NCBI GenBank assembly: GCA_023213315.1
Contig: JAKCPI010000492.1
Location: 558,001-622,000, forward strand
DNA: 64,000 bases
Origin: Euborellia annulipes
Taxonomy: Eukaryota; Arthropoda; Insecta; Dermaptera; Anisolabididae
Direction of reading: 5' to 3'
Made by a program: the position numbers and the translations under genes. Under the pieces are notes generated by a model. That model was not told the DNA's origin and made no database searches. It worked only from the letters and a program-made list of their open reading frames with translations. Of the stretch, positions 10,341 to 21,539 are shown piece after piece. Position 1 is the stretch's first letter. Every line of letters starts with the position of its first letter.

Positions 10341-11370
10341 TTTAATTTTTATGATGAAATAAAATTTGTGGGAAGAGGTTCGAAATTGTGCAGAGGTGCC
10401 AACTTGAGCATTTGATTTATTTGACTCTTTTGTTGCTACTTTCAGAGATTGGCTTAACGATATCAATTTCAAATCTCGAATCTTAATTGATGTGGTTAAT
10501 ATTTAAAAATGAAATTGAAATATTCACGGAACGTAAGATATATTTAATTAATCTGAGGCTACAAATGACTGTTATAGAGTCATAGTAGAGGGAATATTTT
10601 TGTTAAAATTGGGCTTTCTAGCTACAAAATTCTTTCTGGTTTATTTATGATTCCAATGAATAAATAATTAATACAGCGTTTGCAATTTTAATATTTTTAT
10701 TTGATTTTTTTTTTTGGAATTTCAAAGGGGGTGGTTAAATCACCAAAACCGTTTGTTTTTATTTTTAATGATTCTTAGCCCTTGCCGTGCCAATTTTCAA
10801 CTATTATAATTATATTGTATTAATTATATCTACTATAATATTATTATTATTATATTCTCTGACGTGTATTTTTAAGTAAAACAAAGTGCAAAGAGCAAAG
10901 TTCACACTCCCCACTACTCCACACTTGGAAAAAGATTTGGCCCGGGCTTGGCGTTAAAAAAAAACAAATATGGAGAGATTCGGCGGCAATTTAGTATTCA
11001 TACCACAGATCTGTGATTCATACATATTGTTTTCAAACATTCATTTAGATTTATATGATTTATTGATTTTTAAAATTTAAATAATTATTTAGATGTTCAC
11101 AAAAAAATTTATCCTAAACGTAATTTAAATATATATGTTAATAAAACAAAAAATAAGTAAAAAAAAAAAAAAAAAACTTGAAAGTGATCTTTGATCTGTG
11201 AAAAAAAAAAATATCTCCATCATCATGAATCTTAAATATGATTTGATTATTAAGTAAACGTTGATCATTTATTTCATTCATCTGTGCACAGTATTATTTA
11301 AGCTTAAATATCTCTCACAATAAAATGAAATATTATTTGAAAGTGTCAAATTAAAAAAAAAATATATAAA
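10341..11370. other. Intergenic space between the two divergent genes
   Basis: 1,030 bp separate the two start codons. It holds homopolymer A and T runs and no dispersed repeat. The two genes are transcribed away from each other, so promoters for both should lie here; no core element could be assigned. Confidence 0.5.
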
Positions 11371-11410
11371 ATGGAATTGACGTTTACATTTCAATGGGGA
11401 AAAATAAGAG
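11371..11410 (+). CDS. SERHL: SERHL-like exon 1
   Basis: ATG at 11371 lies in an A-rich context and encodes MELTFTFQWGKIR plus one base. It was found by searching upstream for the missing ..WG.I.. segment that exon 2 lacks. Phase and sequence fit, but the donor GAG-GTTGGT is non-optimal, so cDNA evidence would be needed for certainty. Confidence 0.72.
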
Positions 11411-13479
11411 GTTGGTTATTTAATTTCATTTTATTATAATATATTAACTATTGTTTATGTTTATATATAGACCTATAAAAGCTAATTAATTCATTTGTAA
11501 ATTAGATTATTAATATTATTTTTAATTACAAATTTAATATTAAACATCTAACAAAAATAAAAATAAGGTCAATTAAAAACACCTGATTTATGAAACTGGT
11601 TTATTTGTATAAGATACTTTTCAGCCCTCAATCTTAATCTTTGCTTATTTTTACTTTTTCTTACCCTATAAATGAAATATATAGAAAGTATTGCGATCAT
11701 GTCAAAAATTTTCGATCCTTTTGGCTGACATCCTCTCATCCTGGCTATCATTCTATGAGATTAACATTTTGAAAAATAACCATAGTTTAATTAAATAAAA
11801 GAAACTTGTTGATAATAGAAGTGGCTGTTCAGCAATTAGAATGTTGAAGGAAGAGAGGATGTCAGCCAAAAAGGAGCCTCTATCGAATAAAAATCTCCAA
11901 TCAGAAAACGTTTCGGGTTTAATTAGATAAAACCATCATCAGTTCTTTAGAGATTATTGGCAATCTCAAGATGCACACCATTGAGATGCAGATAGAGTTG
12001 TTATATATAAACATATACAAAATTATATAAAAAATACAAAATTTGCATATCAGTGTATATATAATATATATATATAATATACATTTGAGACTTGGCCGTG
12101 TTGACTGATGAGCATCTGACAACTGATATGCAAATTTTGTATTTTTTATATAATTTTATATATGTTTATATATAACAACTCTATCTGCATCTCAATGGTG
12201 TGCATCTTGAGATTGCCAATAATCTCTAAAGAACTGATGATGGTTTTATCTAATTAAACCCGAAACGTTTTCTGATTGGAGATTTTTATTCGATAGAGGC
12301 TCCTTTTTTGGCTGACATCCTCTCTTCCTTCAACATTCTAAAAAGAAACTTGTGCTTTCTTTCTTGGACAAAAAGTGACAGGTAGTATGTCGTTTTTTAT
12401 TGAAAATTTATCGATTTTTAATAATTATACCAAAAAAACGACATACTACCTGTCACTTTTTGTCCAAGAAAGAAAACACAAGCTTCTTTTATTTAATTTT
12501 ATTAATTTAGACTGCATCCACCATTTTATCAAACCATAGATTATTTCAATCAATCAACATTTAAACTACACAGACCCTATGAAAATTTTGAATCGATTGA
12601 CTTTTGCGACTCAATCTTATTTCTTGCTTATTTTTTTTAGGAAAAGGCTGGAACGATCCATGTGGTTCTCCTCTTCTATTTCTACACGGTTTACAAGATA
12701 ATGCGGGATCGTTTGATCGCTTAATTCCATTATTACCCACAACTTATTATTGTGTTTGTATTGATTTTCCTGGCCATGGTTTTTCATCAGCATTACCATC
12801 CAATGGTCCATTAAATTTCTTTGATTTTGTTTATACTTTAAAACAAGTTGTAAATCGATTAGAATGGGAAACCTTTGGAATTGTTGGTCATAGTTTTGGA
12901 GCTATGGTTGCTTCTGCTTATACATCACTTTACCCTAATCAGGTTACACATTTAGTTATGATAGATATGTTAACGCCTAGATGGACAAAGGAAGAAAAAT
13001 TTACTAAGACCCTCTCATATATGTTTGAAGCTATTGAACAAATGCAAGACAAAATTGAAAAAAACAACCGACCTACATATACATATGAAGAAGCCCTAGA
13101 AAAACTTATATTAAATAGAAATCAATTAAACAGAGAAAGCGCTAAAAACTTAATAAATAGGCATGTTGTTAAAAATAATGAGGGATATTCTTTTACTTTA
13201 GATCCACGTTTAAAAATGAATCTAATGTTCTTGGCGAATTTTAATCAGACTTTAGAACTAGTTAAGCATATTTCTTGTCATCATCTAGTTTTAATAGCAG
13301 AAACTTCAAAAGGATTAATGAAAAGATCAACTATAGATCAGATAACTAATGTCTATACAAAAAATAAAAATTTTAAATATAAGATTGTTAATGGAAATCA
13401 TGATGTACATATGAATGATCCTGAAATAATAAGGGATGAAATATTACCATTTCTCACTAATGGTAGGTCAAAATTATGA
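11371..13479 (+). CDS. SERHL: SERHL/kraken-like alpha/beta hydrolase, complete two-exon gene
   Basis: Exon 1 (11371-11410) and exon 2 (12641-13479) join in phase 1 to a 292-residue protein, close to the usual length of about 310 for serine hydrolase-like proteins. It starts MELTFTFQWGKIRGKGW, matching the family's N-terminal ..PWG.I..K.W pattern. Seen motifs are the oxyanion segment LFLHGLQDNAG (HG at 29-30), DFPGHGFSS (55-63), the nucleophile elbow GHSFG with Ser98, and GNHDVHM with the likely catalytic His267. No signal peptide or membrane helix is visible, so a cytosolic or peroxisomal enzyme is likely; the substrate is unknown in this family. The exon 1 donor (GTTGGT) is weak. The intron contains two large palindromes. 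Confidence 0.88.
11648..11797 (+). repeat. Family L fragment in the SERHL-like intron
   Basis: CTTTTTCTTACCCTATAAAT to GATCATGTCAAAAATTTTCG, then foldback text GGCTGACATCCTCTC, then GAAAAATAACCATAGTTTA. Most of the repeat body has been replaced by foldback sequence. Confidence 0.75.
11837..12340. repeat. Long foldback element (218-bp arms) in the SERHL-like intron
   Basis: Left arm 11837-12054 and right arm 12122-12340 are nearly perfect inverse copies, with a 67-bp centre. Each arm contains CTGATGATGG..AAACCCGAAACGT (plus strand at 12234-12268), a hammerhead-like core, and GGCTGACATCCTCTC near the outer end. Related text is at 33040, 34340, 53562 and 23298. Confidence 0.9.
12341..12490. repeat. 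Second palindrome, adjoining the first
   Basis: Arms of about 63 bp (AAAAGAAACTTGTGCTTTCT and its inverse) contain CTTGGACAAAAAGTGACAGG and meet around AATTTATCGATTTTTAATAA. It sits directly next to the 11837 foldback and 150 bp before exon 2. Confidence 0.88.
12641..13479 (+). CDS. SERHL: SERHL-like exon 2 (catalytic domain and stop)
   Basis: The acceptor is a strong polypyrimidine tract plus AG at 12639-12640. The reading frame is open for 839 nt to TGA at 13477-13479. The segment upstream of 12641 is open by chance but is intron. It carries the nucleophile, oxyanion and histidine motifs of the fold. Confidence 0.93.
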
Positions 13480-13540
13480 TCTCTTCAAATTTGTCAAAGG
13501 ATTAAATACATGAACAAAGAAATCATCAGCATCTTAGCAA

Positions 13541-13546
13541 AATAAA
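13541..13546 (+). promoter_or_regulatory. Poly(A) signal of the SERHL-like gene
   Basis: A canonical AATAAA lies 62 nt after the stop codon. It is a likely 3' end signal, though AATAAA is frequent by chance in such AT-rich DNA. Confidence 0.55.
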
Positions 13547-13880
13547 GTCTAGAGATGATTGAATACTCATGTTTACTGCATATTTTTTTATCATTTTTCA
13601 TTAAATTAAATTCTTGTATTAGCCAAATATCTGATATTAAATAATTGAAAAATAACTATATATATAAAATATATAAAAAAACATAAGTTAAAATGAAATA
13701 ATAACGGATTTACTTAAATAATTTGTAAAATATGAATGAATTATGTCTTTTTTAACATATTATTTATATTTTTTTACTTATTTTAAAAACGATTTTATGA
13801 GTAGCAATTAAAATACCATTTGAACAAACTTTATAAAAATCCGTCCCCCTTTGATTCAGATGGTTATTCTATCTCTAATT

Positions 13881-14646
13881 ACAGGAGGTGTCAAAAAATA
13901 ACCGGAATTATTTTTTTTTTACTAGAAAATTCTGCTTTATTCAAATTCCTTACAGACCTTCAAAGTAATCTCCCTCGGACAAAATATAACGATTCCAGCC
14001 ATTATATACTAATTGTTTTTTTATTATATCAATAAATATAATATCAGTACTTACTGCTGTTTTAACTTACATTTAATTGTATAAAAAAATTGACCGATAC
14101 GATTAAGTATCGATACCTCAGTGGTATCGTTTCATCCCTAAGTAAACCCGAAATTTTATTGTTTAGCTTTCGATCATGTGGTGGATAAGCAACGTACTGT
14201 TACTGCGAATTACTATTGTGAAATATTGAAGCGGCCATTAAGAGGGAAAACAAAAAGACCACATCTTGCTCAAATGGAATTCTTCACCAGGATAATGCAC
14301 CGTCACATCGCTCCACCAGGACTCAAGAAATAATCCCTGAATTAGGCATTGAGGTGATGCCACATCCAACTTATTCAGCGGACCTAGTTGTGTCCTGGAG
14401 TGAAAAAAAAGAGCTTCAGGGTCATCATTTTCAGAGTGATCGAGAGCTAAACAACAAAATTTCGGGTGTACTTAACAGGCTATCAAAAAGGCGCTTCAGG
14501 GAGTGTTTTTAAGAGGACTGAACGCTGAATTCGTTGTATTTTGTCCGAGAGAGATTACTTTGAAGGTCTGTAATGGAATTTGAATAAAAATAGGCAGAAT
14601 TTTCTAGTAAAAAAATAATTCCTGTTATTTTTTGACACCCCTCGTA
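13881..14646 (+). mobile_element. mariner element with ~120-bp TIRs and broken transposase
   Basis: Terminal inverted repeats of about 120 bp (13881-14000 and 14525-14646) start AGGAGGTGTCAAAAAATAAC on the left and ACGAGGGGTGTCAAAAAATA on the right. Between about 14170 and 14510 (plus) is a transposase relic: HVVDKQRTV, then in another frame LHQDNAPSHRSTRTQ and VMPHPTYSADL, with stops and shifts. The catalytic QDNAPSH Asp is visible. An unrelated insert (about 14003-14140) separates the left TIR from the coding part. Confidence 0.85.
14085..14142 (-). repeat. Possible hAT-like end inside the mariner
   Basis: On the minus strand this reads AGGGATGAAACGATACCACT and then a palindrome-rich GTATCGATAC segment, as in many hAT termini. 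Only one end was found, so the assignment is weak. Confidence 0.3.
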
Positions 14647-14652
14647 AAGTAG

Positions 14653-14816
14653 CAGTGAGGCTTTTAAATTTCCATTTTTTTAATGATTATTATTATAATT
14701 GCTTCTAATTTTGGGTAAAAAATTCATTTGGTATTTTAAATGAATTTTTTACACAAAATTGGAACCAAAAATAATAATAATAATCATAAAAAAATGAAAA
14801 TTCAAAACCTTCACTG
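14653..14816. mobile_element. MITE (CAGTGARG ends), palindromic
   Basis: Ends CAGTGAGGCTTTTAAATTTC and GAAAATTCAAAACCTTCACTG; the two arms match through almost their whole length (about 75 bp each) around AATTCATTTGGTATTTTAAA. No TSD was recognised. Confidence 0.8.
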
Positions 14817-14829
14817 TTCAGATATTTTA

Positions 14830-16277
14830 TTGGATGATAGTATGCATTAATTGTTTTTTGGGCTGAAAGCTTCGCTCTCTCTTTATTACCCTTAGGGCAA
14901 GGAGAAATTGAATATATATATATATATGTATAGAATTGAAGAAAAGACGTCCTTGTGACATGGGTTTGTAAATTTTATTTTTTTATAATTGAAAATTAAT
15001 TTGAAGGGAATATTTTATTTTATTACTCTTGCTCTTAGATATTAATATTACTTTCTTCGTCCGCAGTACAGTTGATATTCCACCAAGTGAATTTTAATTA
15101 ATATTTTATATATATATATATATTGTAAAATTATATTTTAAAAATATATTATCACTGAAAGTAGAATAGAATTAGAAATATTTATCTATTATATTAATAT
15201 AAAGATGAAAATAATAAATAAAAATATATTGTAGAACTTTTTTTTCAAAATCCAAAATGAAAATGAAATATTTCCAAATATGTTCCAAAATATACAATGC
15301 CCTTTCTTCATGATCTAATCTAGTTAGATTTCCGTCATGAACCCCCCCTCCTGATTATTTTTTAAATATTTATATATATATTGTTTACACTCAGGGGCTC
15401 AGATATGAGTACGTGGATGGCGACCACGAGTTACCCGAGCCTTGAGCTGGTATATCAGCTACCTTTATGCCAGCTTATTTTTTAACTCTATCTTGCGACA
15501 TGTCGGTTTGATTCTTCCCTCGGTCGGTTTTGCTTTTTTTAAAAAAGCCGACCTTGTGGTGAAAGATTAGACACGTTTATTTTTTTAAATTATATTTTAA
15601 ATAAAGGCCTATTCTAAATAAAATATTTCAAAATATATCTACGAGTATATTATTACTTCTTTGCTGATGATAGTGATTTGTTCAAATCCAGATTATTATT
15701 TTATTGTGTTATAATGGATTTGGTAGGTGGCAGAAAAGATGAGTTGTTTAAAATGGAAATTAATTCCAAGCACTTTAAAAGAAAGCCCTTGTGCCATTTA
15801 ATATTTGCCATCCCTTCTCTTTCTAGAATATTTGAATAAAATAATTATTTTATTTATTTTGAATATTCGAGCACTTTCGGCGCTCCCGGACGCTTGCCCC
15901 TTGTCTCCGCTCGTATTTACTTGAAGCGCAGACCTGACTGCACTTTTAAATTTTATTAATTCCCTTTGCTTTCTTCCAAAAAATGTTTATAATAATTCGT
16001 ATTTCCAGCTTAAAAAGCTCTTTAGTTCATACTGTTTTCAAGAGGGCGAAGGAGAGTGAGTTTTTCTCGTTCATTCGTAATCTTTTCACTGAAAGGAAAT
16101 GAGGAAAGTAGAGAGGCAAATTGAGCTTCTCCTACATTTTTTCCTCTTTTACATTTTTACATTTCTTCGCATTGTTTTTAAATTTTTTTAATTTTGTACT
16201 CCCAATAATTCGAACCAAACCGTCCGTCCCGTTCTCATACGAATTATCGGGATTCTACTGTACTATTAGCTGCTCTT
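14830..16277. other. Repeat-poor intergenic stretch
   Basis: Contains TA microsatellites (14918-14928, 15108-15122), a SINE A remnant at 15392, and a fragment related to the CAGTGGCGTCATTT MITE (15595-15665). No gene seen. Confidence 0.5.
15392..15442 (+). mobile_element. SINE-like retroposon A remnant
   Basis: A short recognisable piece (CTCAGGGGCTCAGATATGAG, then ACGTGGATGGCGACCACGAG). The rest is deleted or too diverged. Confidence 0.5.
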
Positions 16278-16800
16278 TTTTACTTTCTCTTACCCTATAT
16301 ATGAAATATATAGAGAGAAAGTATTACTATCATGTCAAAAATTCGATGTCGAAATTTTGATGGATATACATGTTTTGAAGTTCTCTCTAAGCCCAAAAAA
16401 GTGGATCCCGCATATTGGTCTGTCTGTCTGTGTGTAACGCATAAGCATAAAGGAATTGAGCTACTGGATTTTTAAGATAGGTACCCTCCCGGACACTCAA
16501 AATAAGCTTTTGAACAAAATCGGCCAAAAAGTACTAGTACTTTACTGATGTACTTTTTTCAGTTTTTTTGATTTTCTCAAAATTCGCTCCACCAAAATTG
16601 TTTAAAATTCAAAAATCAATTATTTTTTACATGCTCTTTAAAATGTATATTCTCATTTTGCTCTTGAACTGTTTTGAAGCACACTTTACTCTTGTACTTT
16701 ATATCTTAGGAAAGATAGGAGAAATGGTTGCCATGGTAACAGAATATAAATCTTTTTTTTAGATTAAAATTCATGTAAATCAACTATTTTTTAGATCTTT
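16278..16800 (+). repeat. Family L copy (left-hand half)
   Basis: Begins with the left hairpin ACTTTCTCTTACCCTATATA..GAGAGAAAGTATT, then TCAAAAATTCGATGTCGA, a GTCTGTCTGTCTGTGTG microsatellite, and GTACTAGTACTTTACTGATG. Confidence 0.88.
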
Positions 16801-16834
16801 CTCTAGTCAATGAAATTTTAATTTCATTAGTATA

Positions 16835-16990
16835 ATAGGCGGATGCGAGATGTTGTGCTTATTGGGCCGGCGCCCTAGGATGAGGGTAGTCCACCCGCCG
16901 CGAAAGCGTGGAGGTCCTGGTTCGACCCCAAGGGGTGCAATTTTGCCTAATCTTAAGCACAAACATATCTCGCAAACTTGCTCTCTCATT
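16835..16990 (+). mobile_element. tRNA-derived SINE B copy
   Basis: It contains CCGCGAAAGCGTGG and a perfect-looking B box, GGTTCGACCCC, followed by GGGGTGCAATTTTGCC and ACAAACATATCTCGCAAA. The same order recurs at 44803-44905. It is transfer-RNA-like but lacks acceptor-stem pairing, so it is a retroposon and not a tRNA gene. Confidence 0.6.
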
Positions 16991-17269
16991 TTTAAATATC
17001 CCCCTCCTCCATACACAAAAATATTTTTAAAATACCGTATATCTTGAACCCCGAGGGCCCCGGGCCCTCTCAAAGACAAATTTTCAATAATTTTTTTTTT
17101 TTTTTAATCTAAATTTTTCCGTTTTTGCCTTATGTTTATAAATTTTACATATGAATTCAAATACCTTCCTGATTCTAATGTGCCATACTACCCAGAAGTA
17201 AATATATGCACAACTTTCAATTATCGAAGCTAACAGAAATTTGTGTGCTGTGCAACATCACACCAGATT

Positions 17270-17575
17270 TAATCGACGCGCCATCTCCCCCACTCCTTTT
17301 TAAATTCCCCTCATTTTAAAGGAGAAAGGGCAGCCATCTTTGAGAAGTCAGTTTGCTTTTTACGCGCCATCCATTCACTGCATATTCGCGTTTTTTATTA
17401 AAAGTTTTTTTTTATTTTGTGATTATTAGTGCTTTAATTAGTGTTTTAATTAGTGCTCTTGGATAATGGATTATTAATTTTAATGGTCGTCATCTTTCGT
17501 CGTCTTCGTCTCACACCGCCGGGTCGACTCAGAATTATTATTAATGGTAGGCCTATTTATAATATTTAGCTTAGT
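17270..17575 (+). other. Unassigned CG-richer stretch, possible 5' exon
   Basis: It holds CGTCATCTTTCGTCGTCTTC and CACCGCCGGGTCGACTC amid AT-rich flanks. An ATG at 17483 opens 22 codons (MVVIFRRLRLTPPGRLR) to a possible donor GGTAGG at 17546. No homology is recognised; it could be a first exon or an LTR leader. Confidence 0.2.
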
Positions 17576-18060
17576 TTTCTATTCTCTTGTAAAATTGTGT
17601 ATCCTATAATTTTCTACCATTTGAATTTGTATTTGATAAAAATCCTATTTCTTATTTTTTTTATTATATAAATGTCTTATATCATTTTAATAATTGGTTA
17701 TTAAATTAGATTTCTAACAATATCCATTTTTCTTGGAACCAAGGTATTCTTGGAACTTGATTGTCGCGTGCATAAGAGAATCAAATCATACAACAAGCTT
17801 GTTCTTAGTTAGTTCGAACTCTCGTCGCTTGATGTCTCTCAATCTGAGATGCTATCAAAGTGTCTTTCCTATTTTTAATACTCCACAATTTATAATTCAT
17901 CTTTTCTTAAAATGAATTTGCTTTATATATAGAAAGGTATATTTTAATTTTGTTTGTTTTTTTGTTAGGCGGTTATAATTGGATAAAATTGATAGGTGAT
18001 GATTAGAAATCTAATTTTCTTATTATTTTTCTACACCAAATTTTTTCATATCAATTTTAA
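17575..18060. other. No recognised feature
   Basis: AT-rich sequence without a supported gene or a repeat shared with the rest of the window. Confidence 0.5.
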
Positions 18061-18061
18061 A

Positions 18062-18409
18062 CAGAGGCGTACCGAGACAGTTGGGGGCCTTGGGCGCCCC
18101 TAGAAGAGGGGCCTATATACATTTTGTACCAGATTATATATTGAATTTTTTTTTTTTTGGGGGGGAACTCATTTTTAAATATACCCCCCTCTTCCATACA
18201 CAAAAATATTTTTAAAATACCGTATAATTCTGAACCCCGAGGGCCCCGTAGCCTCTCAAAGACAAATTTTTTAATAATTTTTTTTTTTTAATCTACGTTT
18301 TTGCCGAGCCCTGAGAGCTCCGGGGCCTCTCAAAGACAAATATTTGGGGGCCTATGCCGGCTCGGGGCCTGGGGCGGACCGCCCCCCCCGCCCCTTCGGT
18401 ACCCCCCTG
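18062..18409. mobile_element. G-run MITE (CAGAGGCGTACCGA)
   Basis: Left end CAGAGGCGTACCGAGAC and right end CTTCGGTACCCCCCTG are inverted. The body repeats GGGGCC(T)CTCAAAGACAAAT three times. No TSD was visible. Sequence at 16985-17095 shares the AAATATCCCCCTCCTCCATA and CCGAGGGCCCCG segments. Confidence 0.65.
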
Positions 18410-19074
18410 TTATAGGGTTAATAAATTACAAAGACCTTTTCTTCAGACTGCCTAAATCATTGGATCAGATCTATACAACAAGCCTGCCTCATGACTTGGT
18501 GCATGTTAATTATACAACTGAATCATTGTACCCCCCCCCCCCCCGAGAAACTCCCCTGGATCCGCCCTTGTGTCTATCATTTATAGAACAATTTTATTTT
18601 AAGTGTTTACTACATTTATTTTTTAAATTCTTTTATATATTTTTTATGTGCCCCTTGACCTGCTGCGCCTCCCCCTCATTGCGGGGTCTGCGGGGGGGGG
18701 TTATTTACGCCCCTGCTTTTTTTACTGATATATTTCATTGTTTCACTAAGCCAACTCAGCAAACTTTGTTGTATTACCCATGTTATTAATATTGCAATAT
18801 AATACTTAAATAGGATTTGTTATTATCAAATTCAACTTTGATCTCTTGCCACTTTTCTTTATTTGAATAAAATTATCTTGTTTCGATTAACTTGTTTTCT
18901 TGCCCAAAGAATAAGAAAAGACAAAAACAGTCGATCTGTCACCTTCGATAAGGCCATTAAAGGCCTGAACAGACTCCTATCAAGTCACGTGAGCTTATAA
19001 ATCGTCACGATGTCATATTTAAGCCGTGATATCATACTTCGGAACAACTATTGTCATGTCATATAGATTTTTCT
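18410..19074. other. Intergenic, C- and G-run fragments
   Basis: A piece of the GGATCCGCC MITE family (18530-18575, CCCCCGAGAAACTCCCCTGG) and a half G-run MITE (18650-18715). An open frame over 18301-18789 spans these MITEs and is not a gene. Confidence 0.5.
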
Positions 19075-20100
19075 TAATCATTTTATTTTTTAGATCCTTT
19101 TAAAAATGTATATTCTCATTTCGCCCTGAAAATTGTCTGAAATACACTTTACTGATGTAGTATTTCAGATTTTTTCAAATTCATTTTCCAGTTCTTCCTT
19201 CCATAGAGCCAATGTTAAATCCCTATAGGAATTTGCCTGTAAATTTCGATTCAAAAGTGGATTCTCTTTAAAACTTTTTACACATTATTTTCCAATTCTT
19301 ATGAAATTTAATATTTATTTAGGATCCTCTATTGTGTATAAAATATCCAGATATGTGATTAAAATTTTAAAAAATAACCATAGTTCAGTCAAGTAGTCAA
19401 CATTTAAAACGCAAGTTTGGAACTAAGGTGCTATGGGATACTAAATATACGGATATCTCGACACAAAAAAATCTGGTGTGACTGGCGCACAGCACACAAC
19501 TTTCTCTTACCCTTCGGTAAGAGAAAGTTGTGCACCGTGCTGGGCACACCAGATTTTTTGTGTCGAGATATTTAGTTGCTCTTGGCACTTTAGTTTCAAA
19601 CTTGACCACGCGATGATTCATAGATGGCGCTGAGCTACGAATGCTTCCACATCAGTAAAGTGTACTTCAAACGACTTCCACGAAAAATTTCACTGATATA
19701 CTTTTTAAAGAGCACCTAAAAAAATAGTTGATTTATGAATTTAAAAAAAAAATCGTTGCAGCGAATTTTGAGAAAATCGAAAAAAACTAAAAAAAAAAAA
19801 AAAAAAAAAAACAGTAAAGTACTAGTACTTTTTGGCCGATTTTGTTTAAAAGCTTATTTACACGAGTTCGGAAGATGCCTAACTTAAATATAAAATTTCA
19901 ACCTCTTAGCTCATTTTCTTCATTGTCAAAAGCGTCCCACACACACACACACAGACCAATTTGCGGGACCCACTTTTTTGGACTCAGGGGACCCAAAAAC
20001 ATGTATATCCATCAAAATCTCGACATCGAATTTTTGACATGATCGCAATACTTTCTCTCTATATACATTTCATATATAGGGTAAGAGAAAGTAAAATCTG
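19075..20100. repeat. Two Family L copies in tail-to-tail arrangement
   Basis: 19075-19480 is plus-oriented, then the hairpin 19461-19565, then a minus-oriented copy 19565-20100 ending in the ACTTTCTCTC..GAGAAAGTA hairpin. The pair meets at the TCTGGTGTGAC hairpin. Confidence 0.85.
19461..19566. repeat. Family L terminal hairpin (TCTGGTGTGAC)
   Basis: Arms ATCTGGTGTGACTGGCGCAC and GTGCTGGGCACACCAGAT, inner ACAACTTTCTCTTACC / GGTAAGAGAAAGTTGT; a stem of about 45 bp. Confidence 0.88.
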
Positions 20101-20182
20101 GTGTGACAAGCACAGTACACAAATTTCTCTTACCTTCGTTAATCAAAAGTTGTGTGCTCTGCGACAAGTCACACCAGATTTT
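20092..20182. repeat. Family L terminal hairpin
   Basis: AAATCTGGTGTGACAAGCAC to GTGCTCTGCGACAAGTCACACC and AGATTT. Confidence 0.85.
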
Positions 20183-20469
20183 TTGAAGTGAATACTTTGT
20201 AGTTTTTGCTGGCGAGTGAATAATTCCGATCCGCCCCATCACGATCAGCTCTTTCGAGGTTACTCAAGTGAGAAACAGGCAGCTGCGCGACACTGCTTTG
20301 TAATGACACGTTTTAGGAATTTTTATTAATTTTTTTGACTAAAAAAATAAATAAATAATAATTCTAAAAATACATAAATATAGACCCAGGGTTTTTTGTG
20401 CAATTCGGGCCCTGATTCTAGTGGATATATCCTGATCAAATGAATAATAATAAATTATAATGTGGTTAT

Positions 20470-20698
20470 TTCGCTCAGGGGCCCACATCTTGTGGGTACG
20501 TGGATGGCGACCACGAGCTGCCCAAGCTGGGACAGGCAGTCCTTCAGTTATTTGTATGTCTGTCTCTTCCTTCCTCTTTTCAACAGACAGCCTGTCCTAT
20601 TTCTTCCGGTCGCAAAAACGCATGATAGGGTTGGAGGGAAAAAAGTGATGTCCGCCGACCCCGCATCGCGGTAATGGGGCGAGGACAGAAGAAGATAA
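20470..20698 (+). mobile_element. SINE-like retroposon A copy
   Basis: Near full-length, from CGCTCAGGGGCCCACATC to AGAAGAAG. A possible short TSD (ATAATGTGG/ATAATATGG) flanks it. Internally it lacks about 25 bases relative to the copy at 37315. Confidence 0.75.
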
Positions 20699-21125
20699 TA
20701 TGGCAGTGGCGTAGCGAGGGGGGGGCAAGGGGGGTCATGATGCCCCGGGCGCCACTCACAAAGGGGCGCCAAATGGTCCGAAAAACAAAAAATTGCTGGA
20801 TAATTTTTATTTTTATTATAATTGATTTCAGGAAAATATATTTTAAATGTAGTGTCAGTGTAATATAATAATTTATGCCGAAAAAAAACTCGACAAAAAA
20901 AACTCGCCGAAAAAAAACGCACCGAAAATTTTCTAGCCGAAAGCAAAATCTCGTCGAAAAAAAATCTCCAAAAAGAAAAACTCCCCGAAAATTTTCTCGC
21001 CCTAAGCATAATCTCGCCGAAAACAAACTCGCTGAAAATTTTTCGCCGAAAACAAAGTCGACGAAAAAAATCTCGCCGAAAAAAAAATGGCCGAAAATCC
21101 GAAAAGTTCCAAAATAAAATATTTA

Positions 21126-21225
21126 AAAAAATCTGGTGTGACTGTCGCACAGCAGACAGACAACTTTCTCTTACCAAAGGTACTGTACTGTGCTTGTCAC
21201 ACCAGATTTTTTGTGTCGACATACG
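21126..21225. repeat. Family L terminal hairpin
   Basis: AAAAATCTGGTGTGACTGTC and GTGCTTGTCACACCAGATTT, followed by GTGTCGACATA; it lies 30 bp before the G-run MITE at 21259. Confidence 0.85.
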
Positions 21226-21258
21226 TATATATAGTTTCCGTCGATATATTAGAAGATG

Positions 21259-21531
21259 CAGGGGCGTATTTAGAGGGGGGGGGGGCCGAGGGGGCCCGGG
21301 CCCCCCCCCCCCGAAATTTCCCAAACACATATACATATATAGGGATATACAGACATCAGCACAACAAATTTTTCCGCAGGATGGACAACTTTGGTTCCGC
21401 AATAGAAAAAATGTTCCTAAAAAATTTCGTGTGAAAAAAAGTATAGTTTCTTAAAAAAAAAATTTTCCTCAGAAAAATTTTTTGAGTTTGGCCCCCCCCC
21501 CCCCCGAAAAAAATTTCTATATACGCCCCTG
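21259..21531. mobile_element. hAT-like G-run MITE (CAGGGGCGTAT) with 8-bp TSD
   Basis: Ends CAGGGGCGTATTTA and TATATACGCCCCTG; TSD AGAAGATG at 21251-21258 and 21532-21539 is perfect. The body has G and C runs and AAAAATTT blocks. Confidence 0.93.
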
Positions 21532-21539
21532 AGAAGATG

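Noticed and set aside
12604..12640. Start of the hydrolase at the ORF beginning (12604)
   Set aside because: This segment ends in a polypyrimidine tract and AG; the family's N-terminal ..WG.I.. motif is supplied by the exon at 11371 in the correct phase.
16396..16440. CRISPR-like or satellite array from GTCTGT repeats
   Set aside because: It is a short microsatellite inside Family L, present in every copy; no spacers exist.
16878..16940. Functional tRNA gene
   Set aside because: Only a B box and an arm-like segment are present; the same unit recurs at 44803, so it is a retroposon.
18301..18789. 162-codon plus frame
   Set aside because: It spans two MITE fragments with C runs and has no homologous domain.
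20548..21402. A 284-codon minus-strand frame
   Set aside because: It crosses SINE A, a CTCGCCGAAAA-type repeat and a Family L hairpin; its FRRK/FSARK repeats come from the DNA repeat and it matches no protein family.
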